A stretch of 64,000 nucleotides of DNA, from contig NZ_PTJA01000002.1 in assembly GCF_002934545.1 (NCBI RefSeq), positions 1 to 64,000 of the forward strand. Reading direction: 5' to 3'. The notes under the pieces were generated by a model. It saw nothing but the letters and a program-made list of their open reading frames with translations. It was not told the origin of the DNA and did no database searches. Position numbers and translations under genes: made by a program. Of the stretch, positions 1-8,055 are shown in pieces; positions within the stretch are counted from its first letter, which is position 1; the number at the start of each line of letters is the position of its first letter. The DNA is from Lacrimispora xylanisolvens (GTDB taxonomy: Bacteria; Bacillota; Clostridia; Lachnospirales; Lachnospiraceae).

Positions 1-8
1 TTCTGTGT

Positions 9-31
9 GAAAAGTTTGTTAGAAACTTTTC
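9..31. repeat. Perfect 9-bp inverted repeat (hairpin)
   Basis: GAAAAGTTT at 9-17 is the exact reverse complement of AAACTTTTC at 23-31, with a 5-nt loop. It lies at the left edge upstream of the broken abiE genes. No run of T follows on either strand, so it is not a convincing terminator. It may be the end of something lying left of the window. Confidence 0.35.
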
Positions 32-129
32 AACTTTACACCATTATCTCAATTTTATGAGGAATCCAAAAGTAGACGGGTTATTTACCATTTACTTTTA
101 AGTATATAATTTGAGGGAGAAAGTGATGT

Positions 130-723
130 ATGTCAAATGCAGAAATGATATTAGAATTAGTGCGAAAGAATAATGGAGTGGTAACAGCAGCAGAAGTAAC
201 CCAAGCTGGTATTTCAAGAGGTAGTTTAAATCATCTGGTCAATTCTGGGTTATTAGAACATGCCTCTAGAGACGTGTATCAATTAGCAGAGGTCTGGGAT
301 AATGAAATGTATCAACTGCAAATTAGATATAAGAAGGGTATTTTTTCAGGTAAAACAGCGCTATTTCTCAATGATTTAACGGATAGAACACCAATTCGTT
401 TTCATATGACATTTCCATTAAAATATAATATTGGAGTATTGAAAAAGCAAAATGTCAAATGTAATCGAACAAAACCATAGTGGTATGAGATGGGTGTGAT
501 TCAACTAAAAACTCCAGCAGGTAACTTGGTAAATGCGTACTGTATGGAGAAAACTCTTTGTGATATTTTGAGAACCCAAAATGATGTAAATATCCAAGTG
601 GTTTCTGATGCATTTAAAAGATACGTCAAGCGATTGGATAAAAATATTCCTTTAATATCAGAATACGCTAAAAACTTGCATGTAGAAAAACGGCTTAGAG
701 CTTATTTGGAGATACTGTTATGA
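130..723 (+). pseudogene. AbiEi-like type IV antitoxin, split by an in-frame amber stop
   Basis: Two open stretches in the same frame (130-480 and 490-723) read as one AbiEi-family antitoxin of about 197 codons, interrupted by a TAG at 478-480. The N-terminal part has the winged-helix region expected of the family (MILELVRKNNGVV, then GISRGSLNHL). The second part carries the typical C-terminal motif (GVIQLKTPAGNLVNAY, MEKTLCDILR). Homology is continuous across the stop and no base is gained or lost, so a single nonsense change (CAG to TAG fits) is the simplest explanation. A -10-like TATAAT sits at 105-110 and a GAGGGAGA ribosome site precedes the ATG. In intact systems AbiEi is a DNA-binding antitoxin that represses its operon and counters AbiEii. 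Here it is probably inactive unless the stop is read through. Confidence 0.75.
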
Positions 724-902
724 AAAATGTAATGCAACTTAAAGTATAGCAAAAAAAAAGTATTTCAGCTCAGCTTATCATGCAGAATTATATGTTAGAA
801 AGGCGGCAAAATCACTGGAGACGCTATCAAAAAGATTTTGTATATGCCAAGGATATTTCTTATGAAGAAACCTGTATTTCAGTAAGAAACTTGATGGAAT
901 AA
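720..902 (+). pseudogene. AbiEii-like toxin remnant (both ends kept, middle deleted)
   Basis: The ATG at 720 overlaps the stop of the antitoxin (ATGA), the usual abiEi-abiEii coupling. The frame reads MKNVMQLKV, a TAG at 747-749, then ISAQLIMQNYMLER, which is the N-terminus typical of the nucleotidyltransferase toxin AbiEii (DUF1814). It then jumps directly to HWRRYQKDFVYAKDIS, which resembles the family C-terminus, and stops at 900-902. The family is normally near 290 residues and this frame has 60, so about 230 codons including the catalytic GS and DxD region are missing, yet the frame is kept across the junction. Assignment rests on remembered family motifs, without a database search. Confidence 0.6.
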
Positions 903-1019
903 ATTTATGAAGCAAATTAGCTACTAAGCAAGCAGATAGGAAGCCTATCCCCTCCAACCCCGCGTTTGGGAATCTACCGAATTAGTTTGAACCTGAGTTG
1001 GAAAAGAACTTAGAAAATC

Positions 1020-1457
1020 CTATTCTACCGTAGTGCCTATTATATGATAACTACCGGTGAATTCGCGTTCTGTTATTATAATGCTATAATTCCCTTTTGT
1101 TAGTGTCACGGTATCGGTGCCAGATTGATATTCTTTCATTGGGTACACAAAGTCTTTTGTGTCCTTATCTTTTATTCCAAGCTTGAAGTCTCCAGATTCA
1201 TTGGATACGGTAATAGTGAATTCTGTGTTATCCGCGACTTTAAAATCATAACGCAATGGTTGTGCATATGCAGAGTTTTCGATTTTATATAACTCTTTTG
1301 GTAAATCCAAAATTTCCTCATTGTTATTAATCGTGTTGTCCTTTAAAGCATTAGTTTCCACCTCAGAGAGGGTGGACTTATCAATATATTCACTAGTTGT
1401 ACACCCAACCAATATAAACATTAAATTAATGATTAAAAAAATGCAGATTCTCTTCAT
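1020..1457 (-). CDS. Small secreted lipoprotein, unknown function
   Basis: A protein of 145 residues with a lipoprotein signal: MKRIC, a hydrophobic stretch, then the lipobox LVGC near residues 16-19. The mature part is acidic and Asn/Thr-rich and probably forms a small beta-rich domain (DFKVADNTEFTITVSNESGD, then GNYSIIITEREFTGSYHI). The start at 1457 is preferred over an upstream ATG at 1505 because GGAGGTT lies just before it and the lipobox then sits at a normal distance. It stands alone between the abiE remnant and a divergent diguanylate cyclase gene. I do not recognise the family. Confidence 0.65.
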   Translation of the reverse strand: MKRICIFLIINLMFILVGCTTSEYIDKSTLSEVETNALKDNTINNNEEILDLPKELYKIENSAYAQPLRYDFKVADNTEFTITVSNESGDFKLGIKDKDTKDFVYPMKEYQSGTDTVTLTKGNYSIIITEREFTGSYHIIGTTVE

Positions 1458-1734
1458 ATAAACCTCCACAAACGTAAAAAAACGTATAACCATGCAACTA
1501 CTCAATTAATGATACAGCATATGCAGAGATTGTCAACTATTTCCTGGGTTTCTTTAACTGGATATAGTCCCACCCCTCCATCTGGTTGATGGATAGGATA
1601 TCTGATGAAAAAGCTTTTTAACTTAATTTTCCAAAGCATATAATTATATAGTAGAAATGACGTGGTTTATTGTATATAATAAGAAAGATATTTTAGCTAA
1701 AAATACACCCAGGGTATGACGAAGAGGAGCAAAT

Positions 1735-3180
1735 GTGAAAAAGCATATACTACTACTCAGCAATCTTATTATCATTATTTCCATTGTAATTGGATTTATC
1801 GGTATTGTTTATCGAGATACCACCGCGTATCAGGATCTGGCGGAAAAACATTTGGAAAATATTTTAAGCCTGTCTAATAAAGATATTTCCAGCCATGTGG
1901 AAGACGCTATGACGAAACCAGTAATGGTTTCCAAAACAATGGCGAATGATGAGTTTCTGAAAAAATGGCTTTCACAGGAACCCCAAAATGTTGGAAATGA
2001 TACATACCTGAAACAATTATATAATTATTTGAACGCGTATCGGAATAAGTATGGATATACCACGGTGTTTTGTATTTCAGCAGAAACAGGAAATTATTAT
2101 TATCAGGACGGCTTTAATAAGATAATTTCAAAGACAGATGAGCACGATATCTGGTATTATAATTTTATTAAATCAGGCAATGAGTATGATCTTGAGGTAG
2201 ATACCAATGAGACAAAGGAAGACTATATAACGGTCTTTGTTAATTTCCGTGTGGAAGGCAATGATGGAACACTTCTGGGTGTGATTGGAGTGGGGCTACA
2301 GGTTGATTCCCTGGGTGATACGATCTATTCTTATGAAAGAGACTATGGCTTGTCGGTTCATATCATTAATGTCATGGGAGCCGAAACTTCTTTTAAAGGG
2401 GATACCGATATCTTTATCAGTGAAGAAGAACTGCAAAAAAGGGTTGGGATTAAAGAACGTCTTCAGTTAAATCAGTCAGAAACCCCAATCATGCAGTGGT
2501 ACACATCGGAAGGAAAGCGAAAATGCTTAATCACCCAGTATGATAAAATACTTGGCTGGTATCTGGTTCTTGAGATGGATACCAGTTCCATTAGCCAGGT
2601 GTTTCAGGAACGCGTAAAAAGCAATGTGTTTTTTATGCTTGTTGCACTGGCTGCCTGTATTGTAGTTTCCACATCTGTATTTATCAATTGCAATTTGCGT
2701 ATTGTAAAGATTGAGAATACGGATGAGTTAACAGGACTTCCCAATCGAAAGCAATTTTCCAAACGGTATTTGTCATTTCTTCGAAAGAACCGGAAGACGA
2801 AAAAAACGCTGTTTATGTTCGACATAGACCATTTTAAGGATATTAATGATACATATGGCCACATATTTGGAAATTCAGTCATTGCAATGGTTGGGGAAGA
2901 CTTGCAACATGCAATAGGCGAAAATGGAATCGCAGCACGATGGGGTGGAGATGAATTCTTCGGAGTTTTATTGGTGGGAGTGGATGAAGCAAAGCAAATC
3001 ATGGAACAGTTTATGGAGTCATTGATAAGTGAGGAAAAGAATGAAAGTTACCATGTGACCATCAGCGTGGGGATTTCAGCGGTGGATGAAGATCTTAGTA
3101 TGGAGCAGATGGTTAAGAGAGTTGATGAGGCATTATATCATTCTAAGAAAAACGGACGGAATCAAATTTCGATTTTATAA
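1735..3180 (+). CDS. Membrane-bound diguanylate cyclase (sensor plus GGDEF)
   Basis: 481 residues starting at GTG (AAGAGGAGC upstream; an ATG two bases earlier runs straight into a stop). A transmembrane helix lies near residues 6-27, followed by an extracytoplasmic region of about 270 residues with the look of a Cache-type sensor (YYYQDGFNK, IWYYNFIKSG, GVIGVGLQVDSL). A second helix lies near 298-318. The cytoplasmic GGDEF domain starts at NTDELTGLPNR, and the catalytic GGDEF is intact at residues 404-408. The upstream positions that form the RxxD inhibitory site in many homologues read GENG here, so product inhibition at that site is probably absent. It should make cyclic di-GMP in response to an external small ligand; the ligand is unknown. 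No neighbouring c-di-GMP gene is present. Confidence 0.9.
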   Translation: MKKHILLLSNLIIIISIVIGFIGIVYRDTTAYQDLAEKHLENILSLSNKDISSHVEDAMTKPVMVSKTMANDEFLKKWLSQEPQNVGNDTYLKQLYNYLNAYRNKYGYTTVFCISAETGNYYYQDGFNKIISKTDEHDIWYYNFIKSGNEYDLEVDTNETKEDYITVFVNFRVEGNDGTLLGVIGVGLQVDSLGDTIYSYERDYGLSVHIINVMGAETSFKGDTDIFISEEELQKRVGIKERLQLNQSETPIMQWYTSEGKRKCLITQYDKILGWYLVLEMDTSSISQVFQERVKSNVFFMLVALAACIVVSTSVFINCNLRIVKIENTDELTGLPNRKQFSKRYLSFLRKNRKTKKTLFMFDIDHFKDINDTYGHIFGNSVIAMVGEDLQHAIGENGIAARWGGDEFFGVLLVGVDEAKQIMEQFMESLISEEKNESYHVTISVGISAVDEDLSMEQMVKRVDEALYHSKKNGRNQISIL

Positions 3181-3273
3181 CCATTTAAAACGAATAAAGT
3201 TTGTTATAGTGGCAAAGCAATTAGAAGATAATGGATAATTTATTAACAATATGAAAAATTCAATATCTATATG

Positions 3274-3320
3274 AGTCCATATGCTTGTATGAAAAGTACG
3301 AGCATATGGGCTTATTTTAT
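3274..3320 (+). terminator. Rho-independent terminator after the diguanylate cyclase
   Basis: A 16-bp stem (3274-3289 with 3297-3312, two G-U pairs) around a 7-nt loop, followed by TTATTTTATT. It lies about 95 bases after the stop of the GGDEF gene. The remainder of the 3181-3513 gap holds no gene that I can see. Confidence 0.75.
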
Positions 3321-3453
3321 TGTCCGATATAACAATAACATCTTTCAAGTCATGTCCTTACTTACTATTTCGTTCGTATAACACAAAATAGTGCCTTATT
3401 GCAAAATTTTAGTATCTTTATTATAGTAAAAGTACAGAAGCGCTATCTGAATG

Positions 3454-3465
3454 ATTGACGTCAAT
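3454..3465. promoter_or_regulatory. 12-bp perfect palindrome upstream of the cupin gene
   Basis: ATTGACGTCAAT is its own reverse complement. It contains a -35-like TTGACG and lies 49 bases before the cupin start, so it is placed like an operator overlapping a promoter. No clear -10 hexamer follows at the best spacing. The binding protein is unknown. Confidence 0.35.
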
Positions 3466-3513
3466 TAATTTGCGGGCACTAATTAAAATAATACCTATCT
3501 GGAGGGATACGTA

Positions 3514-3822
3514 ATGGAAAAAATAAATGTTAACGATATAACAGAAATAATGAAGCGGAAAGCACTATTTACAGAGGGCACAATGGATTCTGGGATTTTA
3601 TTCTATGAGCCAGGAGAGACAATGACTCCTCATAAACATTCGAATTTAGATGAAATTTTCTATGTTATCAGTGGAAAAGGAATCATAACCATAGATGGCA
3701 AGGATATTTCAATAAAAGAGAAAGATGTGATGCTGTCTCCCCATGATGAGAGTCATGGTTTTACAAATGATGGAGATGAAAAACTGGTGATTTTACAGAT
3801 AAAGAATACATTTGTAAAATAA
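3514..3822 (+). CDS. Small single-domain cupin protein
   Basis: 102 residues forming one cupin barrel. Motif 1 is visible as TPHKHSNLDEIFYVISGKG (His, His, Glu metal ligands) and motif 2 as DVMLSPHDESHGF. Such proteins bind a divalent metal and may be small isomerases, dioxygenases or sensors; the substrate cannot be told from sequence. CTGGAGGGA precedes the ATG. A small EamA-type transporter gene starts 27 bases downstream on the same strand, so the two are probably co-transcribed. Confidence 0.8.
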   Translation: MEKINVNDITEIMKRKALFTEGTMDSGILFYEPGETMTPHKHSNLDEIFYVISGKGIITIDGKDISIKEKDVMLSPHDESHGFTNDGDEKLVILQIKNTFVK

Positions 3823-3849
3823 TTCTAATAAAGAGAAAGGTTTTTTTAT

Positions 3850-4272
3850 ATGTATTATATTTCTATGGTAATCACAGTATTGGCAACTGTAATGTATAAT
3901 ATCAGCCAAAAATCAATTAATCAAACGATAAATCCTTTTATATCGATGATAGTGACATATATTACAGCAATCCTTTTTTCGGTATTAGCATTTGCTTTTT
4001 TACCCATCGATCGCAATATAGTAAGCTCACTAAAACAATTAAACTGGGCCAGCTATTTATTAGGCTTATCAGCGCTAGGATTGGAGATCGGATATTTGTA
4101 TCTTTATAGAAGTGGCTGGAATATAGCTGTTGCTCCTCTTTTTGTAAGTATAATTTCAACAATTATGTTAATTATCATTGGAATTATTTTTTATAAAACA
4201 AAAATTTCTCCTGTGAATACCATTGGAGTATGTATCAGTATTATCGGGTTAATTCTAATGAATAAAAAATAA
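3850..4272 (+). CDS. Small EamA/DMT-superfamily transporter (half-size)
   Basis: 140 residues with four predicted hydrophobic helices, ending in the short basic tail MNKK. Length and pattern fit the half-size EamA proteins of the drug/metabolite transporter superfamily, which must dimerise to make a full transporter (a full-length DMT protein has about 300 residues and ten helices). It follows the cupin gene closely with no terminator between. The substrate is unknown. The gene ends at a strong bidirectional terminator shared with the convergent hxlR-type gene. Confidence 0.75.
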   Translation: MYYISMVITVLATVMYNISQKSINQTINPFISMIVTYITAILFSVLAFAFLPIDRNIVSSLKQLNWASYLLGLSALGLEIGYLYLYRSGWNIAVAPLFVSIISTIMLIIIGIIFYKTKISPVNTIGVCISIIGLILMNKK

Positions 4273-4297
4273 TGAAGTTGTTGAATGAATCTAAATA

Positions 4298-4336
4298 GGG
4301 GGTCAGACAGTTACAGTAAACTGCCTGACCCCCTTT
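4298..4336. terminator. Bidirectional terminator between convergent genes
   Basis: GGGGGTCAGACAG (4298-4310) pairs with CTGCCTGACCCCC (4321-4333), with a further AGTT/AACT pairing inside. TTT follows on the plus strand and a TATTTAG stretch follows on the minus strand. It separates the EamA-like gene from the HxlR-type regulator. Confidence 0.8.
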
Positions 4337-4357
4337 CCCTTAGTAAATTATATATCA

Positions 4358-4693
4358 TTATTTATCAGCATCAGCATCAATTTGTGCCATATGTTTTTTC
4401 CCCCATTGATTCATCTCTTCCAGAATGGGACCTAATGATTTTCCAAGTTCCGTCAGGGAGTACTCTACCTTTGGAGGAACTTCGGGATATACCGTTCTAC
4501 AAATGATTCCATCCGCTTCCAATTGCCGAAGCTGCTGTGTCAGCATTTTCTGACTGATTCCATTAATTCCCTTACTTAACTCAATGAATCTCTGGGTGCC
4601 GGAATTAAATAAATTTCGTAATATAAGAACCTTCCATTTATGCCCAATCAGATTGACCGTATGCTCAATAGGGCAGAATTTATCACAAGGCAT
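4358..4693 (-). CDS. HxlR-family transcriptional regulator
   Basis: 111 residues matching the HxlR winged-helix family end to end. The N-terminal CPIEHTVNLIGHKWKVLILR gives the helix before the HTH, RFIELSKGINGISQKMLTQQLRQL is the recognition region, and VEYSLTELGKSL is the wing. Two early cysteines (FCPIE and the preceding PCDKFC) resemble the redox-sensing cysteines of HxlR/HypR members, so thiol-stress sensing is possible but not shown. AAAGGATG precedes the ATG. A promoter can be proposed on the minus strand: TTGCAA at 4763-4758 and TATACT at 4739-4734, spacing 18. Its target is unknown; the convergent transporter is one candidate. Confidence 0.88.
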   Translation of the reverse strand: MPCDKFCPIEHTVNLIGHKWKVLILRNLFNSGTQRFIELSKGINGISQKMLTQQLRQLEADGIICRTVYPEVPPKVEYSLTELGKSLGPILEEMNQWGKKHMAQIDADADK

Positions 4694-4861
4694 AATTAAT
4701 CATCCTTTCATTGCTTTTTACCGATATTGAATTAGTATAACATAAAAAAATATTTTCTTGCAAAAAAATAGTTACTATATTATCGCTTCTGTGTGATATA
4801 AATAGATCCCATATATAAAATAAGTGCACAAAACATCAATTCATAATGACACATTCCCCAC

Positions 4862-4890
4862 TGGACAGTCAACCCTCTATCTGATAGTAT
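4862..4890 (+). promoter_or_regulatory. Candidate promoter for the leuA T-box leader
   Basis: TGGACA (4862-4867) and TAGTAT (4885-4890) with 17-bp spacing lie just upstream of the T-box leader. The -35 is good and the -10 is weak. The start of transcription would fall near 4897. Confidence 0.35.
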
Positions 4891-4924
4891 AAGGAAAATA
4901 AATATTGAAAATGCAAAGAAAAGG

Positions 4925-5210
4925 ATTAGTATCTGTAAACTGGTTTCAGAAAGTTGCTGGTTGATGCGAAGCAATAGAAGGAATACAGAGAACTCACCTT
5001 TGAGCAGTCTTAGTCAAATCGGATTATGGTTTGTTCCAATCAGAGAGTAGCTAAGATCGGAAAACCCACCGTTACATGGGGCGGATATAAGGCATCATTG
5101 CCCGTATCCTGATAAGCGCATAACTGAATTGTTATGAATCGGAGTGGTACCGCGTAAGATCAAGTCTTTCGTCTCCCTGGCAGATTGCCGGAGATGTGAG
5201 GCTTTTTTTA
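4925..5210 (+). promoter_or_regulatory. T-box leader, leucine (CUC) specifier, controlling leuA
   Basis: The antiterminator carries the T-box signature GGAGTGGTACCGCG at 5141-5154. Stem I has typical T-box elements (CAGAAAGTTGCTGG, then GAACTCACC), and the specifier codon in that context reads CTC at 4993-4995, which is leucine. This fits the downstream 2-isopropylmalate synthase. A competing terminator (TCTCC/GGAGA with GGCA/TGCC inside, about 5172-5195) is followed by a run of T at 5203-5209. Uncharged tRNA-Leu should bind the leader and allow read-through into leuA. The left boundary is approximate. Confidence 0.9.
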
Positions 5211-5233
5211 TTATCATGAAGGAGGAATGAATT

Positions 5234-6901
5234 ATGTTTAGTCATCAGAAATATGAGAAAAAATTCTATTTACCCCCAGTGATCTCTTATGATTGGGTAA
5301 AAAAGGAATCAATTGAGAAAGCACCAGTCTGGTGCAGTGTGGATTTAAGAGATGGAAATCAGGCATTACCCATTCCCATGACATTACAGGAAAAACTCGA
5401 GATGTATCAAATGTTATTGGAGATTGGATTTAAAGAAATTGAAGTGGCATTTCCAGCCGCTTCGGAAACAGATTATCAGTTTTTAAGGACATTAATCGAA
5501 AATAAAATGATTCCGGAAGATGTTACGATTCAGGTAATTACTCAGGCAAGAGAGCACATTATCCGCAGAACCTTTGAGGCACTGGATGGCGTTCCAAAAG
5601 CCATTGTGCATTTGTATAATTCCACATCAGAAGCCCAGCGCAGGCAGGTATTCCATAAATCAAAAGAAGATATTAAGAAGCTGGCAGTTGACGGAGCCAG
5701 ATTATTTAAGAAACTGGCTGAAGAAACAATGGGGGATTTCTATTTTCAATACAGTCCTGAAAGTTTTCCGGGAACAGAGGTTGACTATGCCCTTGATATT
5801 TGCAACAGTGTCTTAGAAATATGGAAGCCTGCGCCCAATCATAAAGCAAATATCAATATTCCAACAACGGTAGAGAACGCCATGCCACACATCTACGCCA
5901 GTCAATTGGAGTATATCAACAATAATCTGTTGGACAGAGATTCTGTTGTTTTATCCATTCATCCTCATAATGACAGAGGTTGTGGTGTCTGTGACGCGGA
6001 GTATGGAATCTTAGCCGGTGCTCAGCGTGTGGAAGGGACTCTTTTTGGAAATGGAGAACGCACGGGAAATGTTGATCTTATCACAGTGGCCATGAATCTG
6101 TATACACAGGGAGTAGATCCTGAATTGAATTTCAGTAATATGAATCAGATTTGTGATACTTATAAGCGTTTAACAAAAATGTCAATTTCTGAAAGACAGC
6201 CATACTCAGGTTCCCTTGTTTTTACAGCATTTTCAGGATCCCATCAGGATGCAATTTCAAAAGGAATGAAATATCGGGAACAGGAAAAAATGCAGAAGTG
6301 GGATGTGCCGTATATTCCAGTAGACCCCTCCGACTTGGGAAGAAATTATGAAACCGATGTTATCCGTATTAACAGTCAGTCTGGTAAAGGGGGAATCGGT
6401 TATATACTGGAAAATGCTTATGGTATTCATATGCCATATCGAATGAATGAAGAATTCGGATATTTTGTAAAAAAAGTATCAGACAGAGATAGTAAAGAGT
6501 TGTCAACGGAAGAAATATATCAATTATTCAGGCAGCAATACGTTGAATACTTTCCTGCATTTCAAATCCAATCCATAAAAGTTAATGTAGAAGAAGCAAA
6601 TGAAGCTTTTCTTACCATATTACAGGATGATAATACAATCGGTGTAAAAGGTCACGGAGCAGGCAGCCTTGATGCAATCAGCAATGCATTAAAGAAACAT
6701 TTTTCCGTAGAATATGACTTAGAAGTATACGAAGAACATTCTATGGGAGCAGACTCATCTGCTTTAGCTTCCGCTTATATAGGAATTCAAAAAAATGGAA
6801 AACAATACTGGGGTGTTGGAATCAATCGTGATATTATAAAAGCATCAGCGTTTGCACTGGCCATTGCTATGAATCGATTATTGGGAGAATTCAGCGGATG
6901 A
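5234..6901 (+). CDS. leuA: 2-isopropylmalate synthase (long, LeuA2/yeast-type form)
   Basis: 555 residues, the usual length for the yeast/Corynebacterium-type LeuA rather than the roughly 510-residue enteric type. It condenses acetyl-CoA with 2-oxoisovalerate in the first committed step of leucine synthesis. The HMGL TIM barrel shows [15 protein letters not shown] near residues 36-50 and the metal-binding HxH in [11 protein letters not shown] near 240-250. A C-terminal LeuA dimer/allosteric domain spans about 440-550 ([27 protein letters not shown]), so leucine feedback is likely. The ATG at 5234 follows AGGAGG; an earlier ATG at 5228 ends within a few codons. Expression is under the leucine T-box. 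No leuBCD genes lie next to it; instead an AraC regulator overlaps its stop codon. Confidence 0.95.
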   Translation: MFSHQKYEKKFYLPPVISYDWVKKESIEKAPVWCSVDLRDGNQALPIPMTLQEKLEMYQMLLEIGFKEIEVAFPAASETDYQFLRTLIENKMIPEDVTIQVITQAREHIIRRTFEALDGVPKAIVHLYNSTSEAQRRQVFHKSKEDIKKLAVDGARLFKKLAEETMGDFYFQYSPESFPGTEVDYALDICNSVLEIWKPAPNHKANINIPTTVENAMPHIYASQLEYINNNLLDRDSVVLSIHPHNDRGCGVCDAEYGILAGAQRVEGTLFGNGERTGNVDLITVAMNLYTQGVDPELNFSNMNQICDTYKRLTKMSISERQPYSGSLVFTAFSGSHQDAISKGMKYREQEKMQKWDVPYIPVDPSDLGRNYETDVIRINSQSGKGGIGYILENAYGIHMPYRMNEEFGYFVKKVSDRDSKELSTEEIYQLFRQQYVEYFPAFQIQSIKVNVEEANEAFLTILQDDNTIGVKGHGAGSLDAISNALKKHFSVEYDLEVYEEHSMGADSSALASAYIGIQKNGKQYWGVGINRDIIKASAFALAIAMNRLLGEFSG

Positions 6902-7950
6902 ATGACAAAAAGATAGCTAAGAGTGAAGTGATGCAGCATTTAAAAGAGTATAATGACAAGGAAATCTTTTATCACCATTATGCCTCGATTTACAATGACA
7001 AAGAAGCTTTAAAGCATTTTCTGGAACAGCACGATCCGGCCAGGCTAATAAAAGAAAGAATCTATATAAAGGAAATACTCCCCAAATCATATGAAGCATT
7101 TAACGGTGAGGAATCCATGTGGGAGAGCCTGGAGACAGATATTTATATTGAAAAATACTGTCGTCTTATGCCTCATCTTTCCGCAATTCATGATTTCTTT
7201 GAAATTGTATATGTTGTAGATAATAATATGCAAATAGAAATCGGAGAGAATCCCTTAACCTTACAACCAGGCGATGTCTGCTTTATCTCGCCTGGAATTC
7301 TTCATACGCCCTATGTTATGGAGGAAACAATAGCCCTGCAGATGACTGTCCGCAAAAGCACATTCCGGAAAGAGTTTTTCCGATGCTTAGCGGGAAATAG
7401 TCTGACCTCAGACTTTTTTCTCAATGCGTTATATTCTCAAAATGGGGGGAGTGTCTTATTGTTTCATATGGATTCAGATGAGGAGATCAAAAATGTGTTC
7501 CTTCAGATGTACCAGGAGAACTACAATCAATATGCAGGGTTTCAAAATGTCATGAATAATCTTTTTGAAATTTTGTTGTGCTATTTATTAAGATGTGACC
7601 CGGCTGAAATTGAAATAATACGAGATTGTCAAAAAGCTGATACCCGTATGACTCAGATACTGCAGTATATTGAAAATAACTGTGAAAGGGTTACAATTGC
7701 TGATTTATCGCAAAAATTCCATTTAACTAAAACATATCTGTCAAAATATATAACACATAAAACAGGGAAATCATTTCGCTCTATTTTACAGGAGATAAGA
7801 TTAGAAAAAGCACGCAGCATGCTTTGTTCCAGTAATCTTTTGATTGAAGATATATCTGAAGCGGTTGGTTATCACAACGTAGAGCATTTTATCCGGCTTT
7901 TTAAACAGAGATATCAAAAGACGCCAAACCAATTTCGCAAAGATAAATAA
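6898..7950 (+). CDS. AraC-family regulator with cupin-type ligand domain
   Basis: 350 residues. The middle has a cupin-like sensing region ([37 protein letters not shown]). The C-terminal third has two AraC helix-turn-helix units ([20 protein letters not shown] and [21 protein letters not shown]). Its ATG overlaps the leuA stop codon (ATGA), so it is translated from the leuA message and falls under the same T-box. Whether it controls leucine metabolism or something else is not evident; AraC proteins of this form usually respond to a small organic ligand. The first 90 residues are not recognisable. Confidence 0.88.
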   Translation: MNDKKIAKSEVMQHLKEYNDKEIFYHHYASIYNDKEALKHFLEQHDPARLIKERIYIKEILPKSYEAFNGEESMWESLETDIYIEKYCRLMPHLSAIHDFFEIVYVVDNNMQIEIGENPLTLQPGDVCFISPGILHTPYVMEETIALQMTVRKSTFRKEFFRCLAGNSLTSDFFLNALYSQNGGSVLLFHMDSDEEIKNVFLQMYQENYNQYAGFQNVMNNLFEILLCYLLRCDPAEIEIIRDCQKADTRMTQILQYIENNCERVTIADLSQKFHLTKTYLSKYITHKTGKSFRSILQEIRLEKARSMLCSSNLLIEDISEAVGYHNVEHFIRLFKQRYQKTPNQFRKDK

Positions 7951-8055
7951 ATTACAATAGCTGTAACATGACAGGACCACCACATTGAACCCCATTTATT
8001 TATGTGATACAATTACAAAATCCAATCCTCTGATGGGGAAATGGGGGAGAAAATC

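Noticed and set aside
4285-4506. 73-codon plus-strand frame over the hxlR terminator
   Set aside because: It is the antisense shadow of the HxlR gene and includes the terminator hairpin.
4780-4974. 64-codon hydrophobic reading frame on the minus strand between hxlR and leuA
   Set aside because: It starts at TTG with no well-spaced ribosome site and overlaps stem I of the leucine T-box, which explains the conserved sequence better.
7952-7966. TTACA-N5-TGTAA dyad after the AraC gene, similar to a BlaI half-site pair
   Set aside because: The spacer is five bases rather than two and it is far from any promoter; more likely part of a weak terminator or chance.
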